Source: Flavobacterium fragile (GTDB lineage Bacteria; Bacteroidota; Bacteroidia; Flavobacteriales; Flavobacteriaceae). Taken from it: a DNA stretch of 64,000 nt. The DNA is taken from positions 1-64,000 of the forward strand of contig NZ_JAMLJN010000010.1 of NCBI RefSeq assembly GCF_023634865.1. Direction: 5' to 3'. The notes beneath the pieces are model-generated. The model searched no databases. It was not told the origin of the DNA and saw nothing but the letters and a program-made list of their open reading frames with translations. The first letter of the stretch is position 1. Each line of letters begins with the position of its first letter. A program made the position numbers and the translations under genes. Of this stretch, positions 52,224-63,834 are shown piece by piece.

Positions 52224-53246
52224 TTAAAATTCAATTCTTGCTTTAGAAGTAACATCTGCCTGACTGAAATTTTCTTCTAAAAAGTTGTAATAGCCGACAA
52301 TTCCAATCATTGCCGCATTATCGGTTGTGTATTCAAATTTTGGAATATAAGATTTCCAACCGTATTTTTTTTCGGCTTCTTTCAATGTAGTTCGAATTCC
52401 TGAATTTGCCGAAACACCACCACCAATTGCAATTTGGTTAATTCCCGTTTCAGCAACAGCTAATTTTAGCTTATCCATTAAAATATTGATAATGGTATAT
52501 TGAATAGAAGCACAAATATCGGCTTTGTTTTCTTCAATGAAATTTGGATTTTCTGCTGCATTTTTTTGGATGAAATATAAAATTTGGGTTTTCAAACCGC
52601 TGAAGCTAAAATTTAATCCGTCGACTTTTGGTTTGGTAAATGGAAACGCTTTCGGATTTCCTTCTTGCGCAAATTTATCAATCAAAGGTCCTCCAGGATA
52701 GGGAAGTCCTAATATCTTAGCCGATTTATCAAAAGCTTCACCCACCGCGTCATCAGTAGTTTCGCCAATAATTTCCAAATCAAAAAAACTATTTACTTTC
52801 ACAATTTGGGTATGTCCGCCAGAAATAGTCAATGCTAAAAATGGGAAAGTAGGTTTATCAAAGCCATCTTCATCAATAAAATGTGCCAAAATATGCGCTT
52901 TCATGTGATTTACCGCGACTAACGGAATATCCAAAGCCATACTCATTGATTTTGCAAAAGAACCACCAACCAACAGCGAACCCATTAATCCTGGACCTTG
53001 TGTAAAAGCGATACAATTTAAATCTTTTTTCGTAATTCCAGCCTTTTTAATGGCAACATCTACTACTGGAACAATATTTTGTTGGTGCGCTCTCGAAGCT
53101 AATTCTGGAACTACGCCACCATATTCTTCGTGAATCGCTTGTCGCGCTACAATATTGGATAAAACAACATCATTGCAAAGTACGGCTGCAGACGTATCAT
53201 CACACGAACTTTCGATGGCTAATGTATATATTTTTCTTTCTGACAT
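52224..53246 (-). CDS. tsaD: tRNA N6-adenosine threonylcarbamoyltransferase TsaD
   Basis: It transfers threonylcarbamoyl to A37 of tRNAs that read ANN codons, with TsaB, TsaC and TsaE. About 340 residues of the Kae1/Gcp fold are seen: TLAIESSCDDTSAAV, EYGGVVPELASRAH, the metal-binding VNHMKAHILAHF, LTISGGHTQIV and the GGVSANSGIR segment. I use the ATG at 53246; an ATG three codons earlier is also possible. It is divergent from tamB, a neighbour pair common in Bacteroidota. Confidence 0.96.
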   Translation of the reverse strand: MSERKIYTLAIESSCDDTSAAVLCNDVVLSNIVARQAIHEEYGGVVPELASRAHQQNIVPVVDVAIKKAGITKKDLNCIAFTQGPGLMGSLLVGGSFAKSMSMALDIPLVAVNHMKAHILAHFIDEDGFDKPTFPFLALTISGGHTQIVKVNSFFDLEIIGETTDDAVGEAFDKSAKILGLPYPGGPLIDKFAQEGNPKAFPFTKPKVDGLNFSFSGLKTQILYFIQKNAAENPNFIEENKADICASIQYTIINILMDKLKLAVAETGINQIAIGGGVSANSGIRTTLKEAEKKYGWKSYIPKFEYTTDNAAMIGIVGYYNFLEENFSQADVTSKARIEF

Positions 53247-53330
53247 TTTAGGCATGAAATTTGGAATAGGGATATTGTAATTATCTTACAAATTTCCTTA
53301 TTTTTGTTGGGTTATACACCCAGTTAAATA

Positions 53331-56300
53331 ATTGGTAGCAAATTTAAAACAAAAGAACGTATCAAAAAATTTAAAAAAATACTATTTCGTTCCCTAATTG
53401 CAATTTTATTGCTGTTTCTCCTATTGGGTATTCTTTTGTCGTTACCCTTTGTGCAAACTGCTTTAGGAAAATACGCAACTGATAGCTTGAATAAGTCTTT
53501 CGGAACAAACATTGCTATAGGAAAAGTTGCTATTACGCCTTTCGGAAGTGTAAAACTTGGTGAGGTTTTAGTTTTAGATCATCATCAAGATACGTTATTT
53601 TACATCAAGAAATTAAATACTTCTATTCTAAGTTTTAAGAAAATTTATGATCCAGGTCATCCCTATTTGAAAGACGTTTTTTTGCATGGATTAGATGTTC
53701 GAATTGTAAATTATAAAAACGAAGATTACACCAACTTAGATAAATTCATTGAAGCCTTTGATGATGGTTCGCCTTCTTCGGGGAGATTTAGAATGAAAGC
53801 GAATAAGATGACGGTTTTTAATAGTCGTTTTCAATATGTAGACCACAATCTTCAAACACCAAAAATGCTTGATTTTACGCAATTAAATGGTAAAATTGAA
53901 GATTTCTTTATTAAAGGCCCCAATGTTTATACTTTTATAGACAAGTTGTCATTCAAAGATCATCGTGGTTTAGTGGTTGAAAATATTACGGCTGATTTTA
54001 CGTATACCAAGAAAAATATTCTGTTAGAACAGCTGGAAATGAAAACGCCTTTATCCGAAATGAAAGGTAGAGTAGAGTTAAAATACAACAGAAAAGATTT
54101 TTCAGACTTTAATAACAAAGTTATTTTTGATGTTCAGTTTGATAAAGCTACAATTGCTTCAAACGATTTAAATTATTTTTACAATGAATTCGGGAAAAAT
54201 AATATCTTTTATGTTGATACGCATTTAGTTGGAACATTGAATAATTTCACAACTTATAATTTAAAATTAGTAGACAAGCATCAATCAGAAATTATTGGAA
54301 CTGCGAATTTTAGAAATCTGTTTGGAAAAGGAAATCAAGAGTTTTACATGAAAGGAAACTTTGATCGAATTACTTCCAATTACGAAGATTTAAAATCTAT
54401 TTTACCACGAATTTTAGGCAATAATTTACCATCGGTTTTGGCTAAATTAGGAAATGTCAATATTGCAGGAGACGTTGAATTAACTCAAAAGTATATCAAT
54501 GCTGATGTTTCAATGTTATCACAATTGGGTTACTTAGAAGGTAATTTAGCAATGCAAAACATCAATAATATAGATAATGCTTCTTATCAAGGAAATATCA
54601 AATTGGATGCTTTTGATTTGGGAACGCTTTTGGCTCAGAATGAAATTGGGAAAACTACCTTAGATTTAGATGTTGATGGTAAAGGATTTACTCAAAAATT
54701 ATTGAATACTGCCATCAAAGGAAAAATTGATAAGTTTTATTATAACGGTTATAATTATCAAAACATTACGGTCGATGGAAGTATGAAGATGCCTTTTTAC
54801 AAAGGCTATTTCAATAGTAATGATCCCAACTTAAAAATGGATTTTGATGGAACTATCGATCTGAGTTTAAAAGCTAAAAACTACGATTTTAAAGCCCAAG
54901 TTGATTATGCTGATTTACATATTTTAAATTTTTATAAATCAGATTCCATCTCAATTTTAAAAGGAACTATTGACTTTAAAGCTAATGGAAATTCGATTGA
55001 TGATTTAGCAGGAGTTTTAAAAATAAATAATGTTTCATATCAAAATAGTAAAGATTCGTATTTCTTTGATGATTTTCAAGTAACATCTTCTTTCGATGCA
55101 GAAAAGGTTAGAACTATTGAAGTCAATTCTCCAGACATCATTACTGGTCAAATAGTTGGTAAATACAAAGTAAACCAATTGCAAAAAATGGTTGAAAATG
55201 CGTTGGGAAGTTTATATGCTAACTATTCACCAAATAAATTAGATAAAGGTCAATTTTTAAATTTTGATGTCACTATTCACGATAAAATTGTAGAGGTATT
55301 TGTTCCTGATATTAAAATTTCTGAAAACACTGAAGCTAGAGGAAGAATAAATGGAGATGAAGGAAAATTTGAATTTGATTTCTCGTCACCAAATATCATC
55401 GCATTTAATAATAGTATTGAGAATGTAAATATTGATATTGACAATAAAAATCCACTTTACAATGCTTATATAAGTGTTGATTCTATAAAAAATGATACTT
55501 ATAAGATTGCTGATTTTAATTTAATTAACGTTACTTTAAATGATACTTTATTCGTTCGTTCTGAGTTCAAAGGCGGACCTAAAGGAGCAGATACTTATGA
55601 TTTGAATTTGTATCATACCATTAACAAAAACAAACAATCTATTGTAGGGTTTAAGAAATCAGAAATAAAATTCAAAGATTATTTGTGGTTTATTAACGAG
55701 TTAGAAACAGATGATAATAAGATAGTTTTCGATAAAAATTTGAAAAATTTCGATTTTGAAAAACTTACCTTATCCCATAATAATCAAAAAATAGATTTTT
55801 TTGGTGTTATGCGTGATTCTACATACAAAGATTTCAAATTAACTTTTGATGATGTGGATTTGAATAAGGTTACACCTGAATTGGATAGTTTGTCTTTTGG
55901 AGGAAAAATAAATGGAAATGTAACCTACAAACAAGATAGGTACAAATATGATCCTGTTTCAAATATCACAATTGATAGCTTAAAAATAAATAAATTTTTA
56001 TTAGGGGACTTGGATTTTAGAATTGAAGGAAACGAAAATTTTAATGAGTTTAAGGTAAATTCAAGCATTACACAAGATAGTAAAGATCATTTCTTTTTAG
56101 ATGGAAAGGTTAATTTCGTAAAAGAACAGTCGAGTTTAGATTTAGAAGCCGGATTTGAAAAGTTTAATTTGGCCCCTTTCGGCTCACTACTCGGAAGTGT
56201 TCTGTCTGATGTGAGGGGAAATGCCACAGGAAGAACAACAATTGGTGGTTCATTGACGAAACCAGAAATTGACGGTAGATTATACCTAAATGATGCGGGA

Positions 56301-57851
56301 ATGAATGTGCCTTATTTAAATGTAGATTATGCTTTTGAAAAAAATGCTATTGTGGATTTAACCGAGCACCAATTTAGTTTACGAAAAATAGAAGTTACCG
56401 ATACCAAATACAAAACTAGAGGAGTAATTGATGGTACTATTCGTCATGAAAATTTGGGTGATTGGGAATTGGATTTGCATTTAATTTCAGATAATATTTT
56501 GGCCCTAAACACAAAAGACTCTGAAGATGCCTATTATTACGGAACTGCTTTTATGAAAGGAAAAGCAAGTATAACGGGTTCTGTAGATGCTTTAAATATT
56601 AAAGTTTCGGGCGAATCTGAAAAGGGAACTTCAATAAAAATTCCAGTTAATGATGAAGAAGATTTAGGTAATAATTCTTTCATTAACTTTATGACTAAAG
56701 AAGAATATCTAAAATCTTTAACAGGAATTAACAAGAAAGAAAATAAATACCAAGGTATTGAATTGGATTTCAATTTTGATATTGATACGGATGCTGATAT
56801 CGAAATTATTTTAAATCGTGAAACAGGTCATGCTATGAAAGGCACTGGAGTTGGTTCTATGCAAATGAACATTAATACTCTAGGAAAGTTTCAAATGTTC
56901 GGAGATTTTATTGTTCAAGAAGGTCAGTATAATTTCAAATATGGTAGTATAATTGATAAAAAATTCAAAGTTGAAAAAGGAGGAACTATTCGATGGGATG
57001 GAGAGCCACTAGATGCTGTTTTGGATTTAAAAGCAACTTACAAAACTATGGCTAATCCTGCTGTTTTAGTTGAAAGTGCTTCTTTTAATAGAAAGGTTGA
57101 TACCGATGTAACTATATTACTAAATGGAAATCTAAGTAATCCTCAACCTGATTTTGTTATCGATTTTCCAACTGTTAGTTCGGTTTTAAAAAGCGAGATT
57201 GATTACAAATTACAAGATAAAGATACCCGACAAACACAAGCTTTTGCTTTGATGGCGACAGGTTCTTTTGTTACTGCCGTTTCTTCTGGTAATGCTGCTT
57301 ATGGTTCCCTTATTGAGGGAGCTAGCTCTTTGATTAATGGTTTATTTGAAGACCAAGATAGTAATTTACAACTCGGATTGGATTATTCACAAGGAAATCG
57401 TCTTACTGAAATTTCGGATAGAGTAGGTGTTACCATGAATACCAGAATCAACGACAGAATAACTATAAACGGTAAAGTCGGAGTTCCTGTGGGTGGAGTT
57501 ACTGAATCAGTAATTGTGGGTAATTTGGAAGTTTTAGTTCAAATTAATGAAGATGGTACACTTAATGCTCATGTTTTTAATAGAGAAAATGATATTAATT
57601 ATATTGTAGAAGGTATTGGTTACACACAAGGTTTAGGAATTACTTACAATATCGAATTCAATAACTTTAAAGAATTAATGCAGCGCATTTTAAATAAAAA
57701 TAAAAAGAAATCTACTTCCTCACAGTCTAATAATGATTTTCCAGATTCAGAAGAATTTCCTCCTGAGTTTCTAGAACTGATTAATTCTCGAAAATCTAAA
57801 ACGACTACAACTCCAAAAGAAGAACCTGCTAAAGTTCCTGAAATAGACTAA
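53331..57851 (+). CDS. tamB: TamB (DUF490) translocation/assembly module protein
   Basis: A very long inner-membrane anchored protein (about 1500 residues) that bridges the periplasm for outer-membrane lipid or protein transport. The N-terminal helix AILLLFLLLGILLSLPFVQ is preceded by basic residues (KTKERIKKFKKILFRS). A long beta-taco region follows. The DUF490/TamB C-terminus ends near FALMATGSFVTAVSSG and GVTMNTRINDRITINGKVGVP. No ATG, GTG or TTG begins the frame before the basic stretch; the first in-frame codons after the stop at 53325 are ATA and ATT (53328, 53331). A TTG at 53409 would cut into the helix. ATT is chosen provisionally. Confidence 0.85.
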   Translation: MGSKFKTKERIKKFKKILFRSLIAILLLFLLLGILLSLPFVQTALGKYATDSLNKSFGTNIAIGKVAITPFGSVKLGEVLVLDHHQDTLFYIKKLNTSILSFKKIYDPGHPYLKDVFLHGLDVRIVNYKNEDYTNLDKFIEAFDDGSPSSGRFRMKANKMTVFNSRFQYVDHNLQTPKMLDFTQLNGKIEDFFIKGPNVYTFIDKLSFKDHRGLVVENITADFTYTKKNILLEQLEMKTPLSEMKGRVELKYNRKDFSDFNNKVIFDVQFDKATIASNDLNYFYNEFGKNNIFYVDTHLVGTLNNFTTYNLKLVDKHQSEIIGTANFRNLFGKGNQEFYMKGNFDRITSNYEDLKSILPRILGNNLPSVLAKLGNVNIAGDVELTQKYINADVSMLSQLGYLEGNLAMQNINNIDNASYQGNIKLDAFDLGTLLAQNEIGKTTLDLDVDGKGFTQKLLNTAIKGKIDKFYYNGYNYQNITVDGSMKMPFYKGYFNSNDPNLKMDFDGTIDLSLKAKNYDFKAQVDYADLHILNFYKSDSISILKGTIDFKANGNSIDDLAGVLKINNVSYQNSKDSYFFDDFQVTSSFDAEKVRTIEVNSPDIITGQIVGKYKVNQLQKMVENALGSLYANYSPNKLDKGQFLNFDVTIHDKIVEVFVPDIKISENTEARGRINGDEGKFEFDFSSPNIIAFNNSIENVNIDIDNKNPLYNAYISVDSIKNDTYKIADFNLINVTLNDTLFVRSEFKGGPKGADTYDLNLYHTINKNKQSIVGFKKSEIKFKDYLWFINELETDDNKIVFDKNLKNFDFEKLTLSHNNQKIDFFGVMRDSTYKDFKLTFDDVDLNKVTPELDSLSFGGKINGNVTYKQDRYKYDPVSNITIDSLKINKFLLGDLDFRIEGNENFNEFKVNSSITQDSKDHFFLDGKVNFVKEQSSLDLEAGFEKFNLAPFGSLLGSVLSDVRGNATGRTTIGGSLTKPEIDGRLYLNDAGMNVPYLNVDYAFEKNAIVDLTEHQFSLRKIEVTDTKYKTRGVIDGTIRHENLGDWELDLHLISDNILALNTKDSEDAYYYGTAFMKGKASITGSVDALNIKVSGESEKGTSIKIPVNDEEDLGNNSFINFMTKEEYLKSLTGINKKENKYQGIELDFNFDIDTDADIEIILNRETGHAMKGTGVGSMQMNINTLGKFQMFGDFIVQEGQYNFKYGSIIDKKFKVEKGGTIRWDGEPLDAVLDLKATYKTMANPAVLVESASFNRKVDTDVTILLNGNLSNPQPDFVIDFPTVSSVLKSEIDYKLQDKDTRQTQAFALMATGSFVTAVSSGNAAYGSLIEGASSLINGLFEDQDSNLQLGLDYSQGNRLTEISDRVGVTMNTRINDRITINGKVGVPVGGVTESVIVGNLEVLVQINEDGTLNAHVFNRENDINYIVEGIGYTQGLGITYNIEFNNFKELMQRILNKNKKKSTSSQSNNDFPDSEEFPPEFLELINSRKSKTTTTPKEEPAKVPEID

Positions 57852-57988
57852 TTTTTTTAAATTTTTATTATAAAACTCAAAAACTTATTAACGAAAACGT
57901 TTGAATTTTTAGCGATTTTTAAATTGTTAACAATCAACTCTAGTTTTTTATTTTTCGTTTTATAAATTTACATAAACAAATAAAATCC

Positions 57989-60011
<2,023 letters not shown>

Positions 60012-60028
60012 AATATTTCTCTTATTGA

Positions 60029-60062
60029 TAATCCCGTAGCATTTTTGTGCGGGATTATTTTT
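60029..60062 (+). terminator. Terminator of pfkA-gapA
   Basis: AATCCCGTAGCA and TGTGCGGGATTATTTTT form a hairpin with a T tail, about 20 bases after gapA. Confidence 0.8.
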
Positions 60063-60084
60063 AAAATAAACTAACACTAACTAA

Positions 60085-60936
60085 ATGAAATTACTTGTTG
60101 ACAGTGGTTCTACTAAAGCCGATTGGATTGCAATTGATGATAATGGTAAAGTATTATTCACTACTCAAACTCTAGGATTAAATCCTGAAGTTCTAAACAA
60201 AGAAGAAATTGTAAATCGATTAGAAGATAAGTTTGATATTTCGCACAATAGAGACAAAGCAACTCACTTATTCTTCTACGGAGCAGGCTGTGGAACTGAC
60301 CGAATGAAAGACTTCTTAGCTTTAGTTTTTCAAGAATATTTTAAAAATGCTACTGTTGTAGTTCACGAAGATACTTATGCTGCTGTTTATGCTACTACTC
60401 CAAAAGATGAAAAAGCTATTGTTTGTATCTTAGGTACAGGTTCAAATTGTAGTTATTTTGATGGAAAGGTTTTACATCAAAAAGTACAATCATTAGGTTA
60501 TATTGCAATGGATGATTGTTCTGGAAATAGATTTGGACGTCACCTGATTCGAGCGTACTATTTTAATAAAATGCCAAAAGAAATGGCTTTAGAATTTGAA
60601 AATGAATATAACGTTGATGCTGATTTTATCAAACATAATTTTTATAAAGAACCCAATCCAAATGCTTTTTTAGCAACTTTCGCAAAATTTTTGATTAAGC
60701 ATAAGGATAAACAAATCTGTAAAGAAATGATTCAGGAAGAAATGGAATCATTTGTAGATAATTATATCAAACAATTTGAAAATTACAGAGAAGTTCCTGT
60801 TCATTTTATTGGTTCTATTGCTTTTTATTTAAAAGATGAGTTGACTGAGATTTTGAAAAAACATGATATTACCGTTGGTAATATATTACGAAGACCCATT
60901 GATGGACTTATCTCTTATCACATATTGAATAAATAA
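60085..60936 (+). CDS. BadF/BcrA-type sugar kinase, probably N-acetylglucosamine kinase
   Basis: A 283-residue protein of the ASKHA fold. It has the phosphate-1 loop LLVDSGSTKADWIAID, the connect segment AIVCILGTGSNCSYFDGKV and VHFIGSIAFYLKDEL, as in the GlcNAc kinase/BadF-type family. The usual reaction is phosphorylation of N-acetylglucosamine by ATP during cell-wall recycling. It lies between glycolytic genes and mgsA, on the same strand but after a terminator. Confidence 0.85.
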   Translation: MKLLVDSGSTKADWIAIDDNGKVLFTTQTLGLNPEVLNKEEIVNRLEDKFDISHNRDKATHLFFYGAGCGTDRMKDFLALVFQEYFKNATVVVHEDTYAAVYATTPKDEKAIVCILGTGSNCSYFDGKVLHQKVQSLGYIAMDDCSGNRFGRHLIRAYYFNKMPKEMALEFENEYNVDADFIKHNFYKEPNPNAFLATFAKFLIKHKDKQICKEMIQEEMESFVDNYIKQFENYREVPVHFIGSIAFYLKDELTEILKKHDITVGNILRRPIDGLISYHILNK

Positions 60937-60971
60937 TTTTTCTTTCTATATTTGTTAAGAATTATTTTTTT

Positions 60972-61343
60972 ATGGAAATAGCCATCATAGCCCACGACGG
61001 AAAAAAAGCAGACATGGTTCAGTTTTTAAATAAGAATAAAGCCATTTTGTCAAAAGAAAAATTAAAAATCATTGCTACTGGTACTACAGGAGGAAGGGCG
61101 GAAGCGGCTGGTTTTAAAGTAAAAAAAATGCTTTCTGGTCCACTAGGAGGTGATGCTCAAATTGCGGCACGTGTGGCTGAAGGAAAAACTAAAATGGTTT
61201 TATTTTTTAAAGATCCTAATTCTAGTCACCCTCATGAAGCCGACATTAATATGTTAATTCGCATTTGCGATGTTCACAACGTACCCTTGGCTACCAATGA
61301 AGCTACAGCACAGTTGTTGTTATTGGGGTTAGATGAGTATTAA
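60972..61343 (+). CDS. mgsA: Methylglyoxal synthase
   Basis: It turns dihydroxyacetone phosphate into methylglyoxal and phosphate. The 123 residues are a little short for the family, but the core is complete: IALIAHD-like IAIIAHDGKKADM, ATGTTGGRAEAAG, SGPLGGDAQIAARVAEG (with the catalytic Asp), FFKDPNSSHPHEADINMLIRI and PLATNEATAQLLL. It is 35 bases after the sugar kinase gene. Confidence 0.95.
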   Translation: MEIAIIAHDGKKADMVQFLNKNKAILSKEKLKIIATGTTGGRAEAAGFKVKKMLSGPLGGDAQIAARVAEGKTKMVLFFKDPNSSHPHEADINMLIRICDVHNVPLATNEATAQLLLLGLDEY

Positions 61344-61390
61344 TATTTCTATATCAGTACTGTTTATAAATTAATTAACTTAAGATGATA

Positions 61391-61427
61391 AAGAAAATCC
61401 CATCAAAAAATTGATGGGATTTTCTTT
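61391..61427. terminator. Bidirectional terminator, long stem
   Basis: AAGAAAATCCCATCAA and TTGATGGGATTTTCTT pair perfectly over at least 16 bases with a short A loop. It lies between convergent mgsA and the endonuclease gene. Confidence 0.92.
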
Positions 61428-61445
61428 ATTTAATATTTATCTTTA

Positions 61446-62540
61446 TTAATTTACAATAATTTTTTTAGACGTTGTAGCATTTTCAGAAGTTAATTGAACT
61501 AAATAAAAACCGCTTTGTAAATTATTAACTTTATAAGAATTATCAATTCGTGTTGGATTTTTAATTTCTTGAATAATTTGTCCGTTGATGTTGTATAAAA
61601 CAATTGAATTTAATTCAACTTCAGATGAAATAGTAATTTCGTAATTCACAGCTGGGTTTGGATAAATTGAAACAACATTTTCTAAAATAAAATTATCAGA
61701 TGATAATGTAGCACATTGTGTTGGGTATATTTGACATACATATTCAGGATGATCAATAAAAGGATTTCTATTGTTCTGACGTGCATATATAGCATTATTT
61801 CTATCTCTCTCTCTTTGGCTTACAGGATCATTGTTATGCCAAGTAATTAAAATGTTTAAAAACGTATTAGTGAACACTTGATTAGAAGTACCATTAAACA
61901 TTGGATATGACCATCCTGCTACCTGATTCTCATATCTTGTTGCAAAATAGAAAAACATTCTTGCAATATCACCTTTAAATTCATTGATAGGCTCAAAAAC
62001 AATGCTTGAATATCCAGCTGAATAACCTGAATTTAAATTATTTCCTTTTTTTGAACCATTAGAATATGTGTTAGTTGGCACATTTACTCTACCAAACGGA
62101 TCATTCCCTCTTTGACCGTTTACATATTTATCAGATGGTACTACAAAATGTGCATCTGAGTACATTGGTGTAGCTGAACCAAATACAGATTGTGGAACTA
62201 TATGTTCTCTATTGTATTTTTGACATTCTGCAGTACCACCAGAACCATCATCTTGATTTACACCATAAGTATATTCACAAGTATCTGGACCTGTCGGATT
62301 TTCGGTATACATGTCTAACATGGTTCCATTATTTTCATAATACAAATCAATATCAGAAGTAGTGTAAGTCACATATAAACCAGCATATCCTAGATCAGTA
62401 TGCCCTTTTATTATATTAAATAACTGTGTTTTTAAAGTATAACCACTTCCAGTAGCACTACTGTAATATCCCGAAGGAATTTGTGCCAATCCTATAACTG
62501 AACACAATAAAAACGCTATTAAGGTAAAGTTCTTTTTCAT
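61446..62540 (-). CDS. Secreted endonuclease I family protein with type IX C-terminal signal
   Basis: A 364-residue exported nuclease. Signal peptide: IAFLLCSVIGLAQIPSGYYS start. The endonuclease I (Vibrio Vvn/NucA, EndA type) core has YNREHIVPQSVFG with the His, SDAHFVVPSDKYVNGQRGNDPFG and NEFKGDIARMFFYFATRY. Residues from about 285 form a type A sorting domain (VSIYPNPAVNYEITI, then SGFYLVQLTSENATTSKKIIV), which directs the protein to the type IX system. It ends at the shared terminator and follows the RsmB gene by three bases. Confidence 0.93.
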   Translation of the reverse strand: MKKNFTLIAFLLCSVIGLAQIPSGYYSSATGSGYTLKTQLFNIIKGHTDLGYAGLYVTYTTSDIDLYYENNGTMLDMYTENPTGPDTCEYTYGVNQDDGSGGTAECQKYNREHIVPQSVFGSATPMYSDAHFVVPSDKYVNGQRGNDPFGRVNVPTNTYSNGSKKGNNLNSGYSAGYSSIVFEPINEFKGDIARMFFYFATRYENQVAGWSYPMFNGTSNQVFTNTFLNILITWHNNDPVSQRERDRNNAIYARQNNRNPFIDHPEYVCQIYPTQCATLSSDNFILENVVSIYPNPAVNYEITISSEVELNSIVLYNINGQIIQEIKNPTRIDNSYKVNNLQSGFYLVQLTSENATTSKKIIVN

Positions 62541-62543
62541 AAA

Positions 62544-63761
62544 CTATTTATTTTTTCTTTCTAATAATGCCATGTAAAATCCGTCGAAGCCACTTTCACT
62601 TGCTAAGACTTTTTGATCTTTAACAAAGTTAAATTCTTTTCCAATTTCTGTGTTTAAGAAATGCTTAACTTGTTCTTGATTTTCTGATGGTAATACAGAA
62701 CAAGTAGCATAAACTAATTTTCCACCAGGTTTTACAATTTTTGAATAATTTTCTAAAACTTCTGCCTGAACTTTACGGATGTTATCTATGAATTCAGGTT
62801 GTAATTTCCATTTGCTATCTGGATTTCTCTTTAAAACACCTAAACCACTACAAGGTGCATCAATTAAAACTCTGTCGGCTTTTTCGTGTAATTTTTTTAT
62901 TGTTTTTGAACTTTCAATAACTCTAGGTTCAATGTTGAAAGCGCCATTTCTTTTGGCTCGAATTTTTAATTGCTTTAACTTACTTTCATATAAATCCATA
63001 GCAATTAATTGGCCTTTATTTTCCATTAAGGAAGCCAAATGCAACGTTTTTCCACCAGCACCAGCACAAGTATCCACAACGCGCATTCCTGGTTGCACAT
63101 CCAAGAAATAAGCTACCAATTGAGAAGAAGCGTCTTGTACTTCAAACAATCCATCTTTAAAAGCGTCTGTTAAAAAAACATTAGCTCTTTCTGTTAAAAT
63201 TAAAGCATCTGGATAATCTTTGTGAAACTCAGTTTCAATATTCAAATCCATTAAGATGGCTCTTAATTTTTCTTTGGTAGTTTTAAGTTTATTAACTCTT
63301 AAAATTACTTTAGCTTGCTCGTTTTGAGCTGCAATTTCTTTAGTCCAAACTTCTTCACCTAATTCTTTAACACCCAATTCATCCATCCAATCTGGAATCG
63401 ATTCTCTGAATTTTCTGGTTTTAGTTAACTCATCAAATTTTCCTTTGATTCTTCTAACTGGTGTATCTTCAAAATATTTCCAATCGGGAAGGTTATAACC
63501 TCTTAATACTGCCCAAACCGCAAATATTCTCCAAATTTTATCTCGATCAAAAGGTTCTTTAACTTCTGCAATTTCAGTATATAAACGTTTCCATCTTACG
63601 ATTTCGTAAATGGTTTCGGCTACGAATTTCCTATCGTGACTTCCCCAACGTTTGTCTTTTTTAAGTGCTCTAGCAACCACTTTATCAGCGTATTCACCTT
63701 CGTTAAAAATCGCCATTAGCGAATCGATTGTTGTGAACACTAAATTTCTGTGTAATCTCAT
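62544..63761 (-). CDS. RsmB/NOP2-family RNA (cytosine-5) methyltransferase
   Basis: A 405-residue protein. It begins with a NusB-like helical part (EGEYADKVVARALKKDKRW) and a short RNA-binding region. The methyltransferase core has VVDTCAGAGGKTLHLASLME, LIDAPCSGLGVLKRNPD and VYATCSVLPSENQEQV, with both catalytic Cys. This is typical of 16S rRNA m5C967 methyltransferases and paralogues; the exact target base cannot be told. It precedes the endonuclease gene by three bases. Confidence 0.93.
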   Translation of the reverse strand: MRLHRNLVFTTIDSLMAIFNEGEYADKVVARALKKDKRWGSHDRKFVAETIYEIVRWKRLYTEIAEVKEPFDRDKIWRIFAVWAVLRGYNLPDWKYFEDTPVRRIKGKFDELTKTRKFRESIPDWMDELGVKELGEEVWTKEIAAQNEQAKVILRVNKLKTTKEKLRAILMDLNIETEFHKDYPDALILTERANVFLTDAFKDGLFEVQDASSQLVAYFLDVQPGMRVVDTCAGAGGKTLHLASLMENKGQLIAMDLYESKLKQLKIRAKRNGAFNIEPRVIESSKTIKKLHEKADRVLIDAPCSGLGVLKRNPDSKWKLQPEFIDNIRKVQAEVLENYSKIVKPGGKLVYATCSVLPSENQEQVKHFLNTEIGKEFNFVKDQKVLASESGFDGFYMALLERKNK

Positions 63762-63803
63762 TATTTATTTTAAATCAGCCTGCAAAGATACGAATAAAAA
63801 TAA

Positions 63804-63829
63804 AAAAAGCTGCCAAATTTGACAGCTTT
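63804..63829. terminator. Terminator before the final partial gene
   Basis: AAAGCTGCCAAATTTGACAGCTTT forms a hairpin with A and T runs, a few bases after the last gene's stop. Confidence 0.8.
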
Positions 63830-63834
63830 AATAT

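Noticed and set aside
53409..53411. TTG as start of tamB
   Set aside because: It would remove the basic stretch and begin inside the hydrophobic helix. The frame is open for 81 bases upstream with a typical N-terminal anchor.
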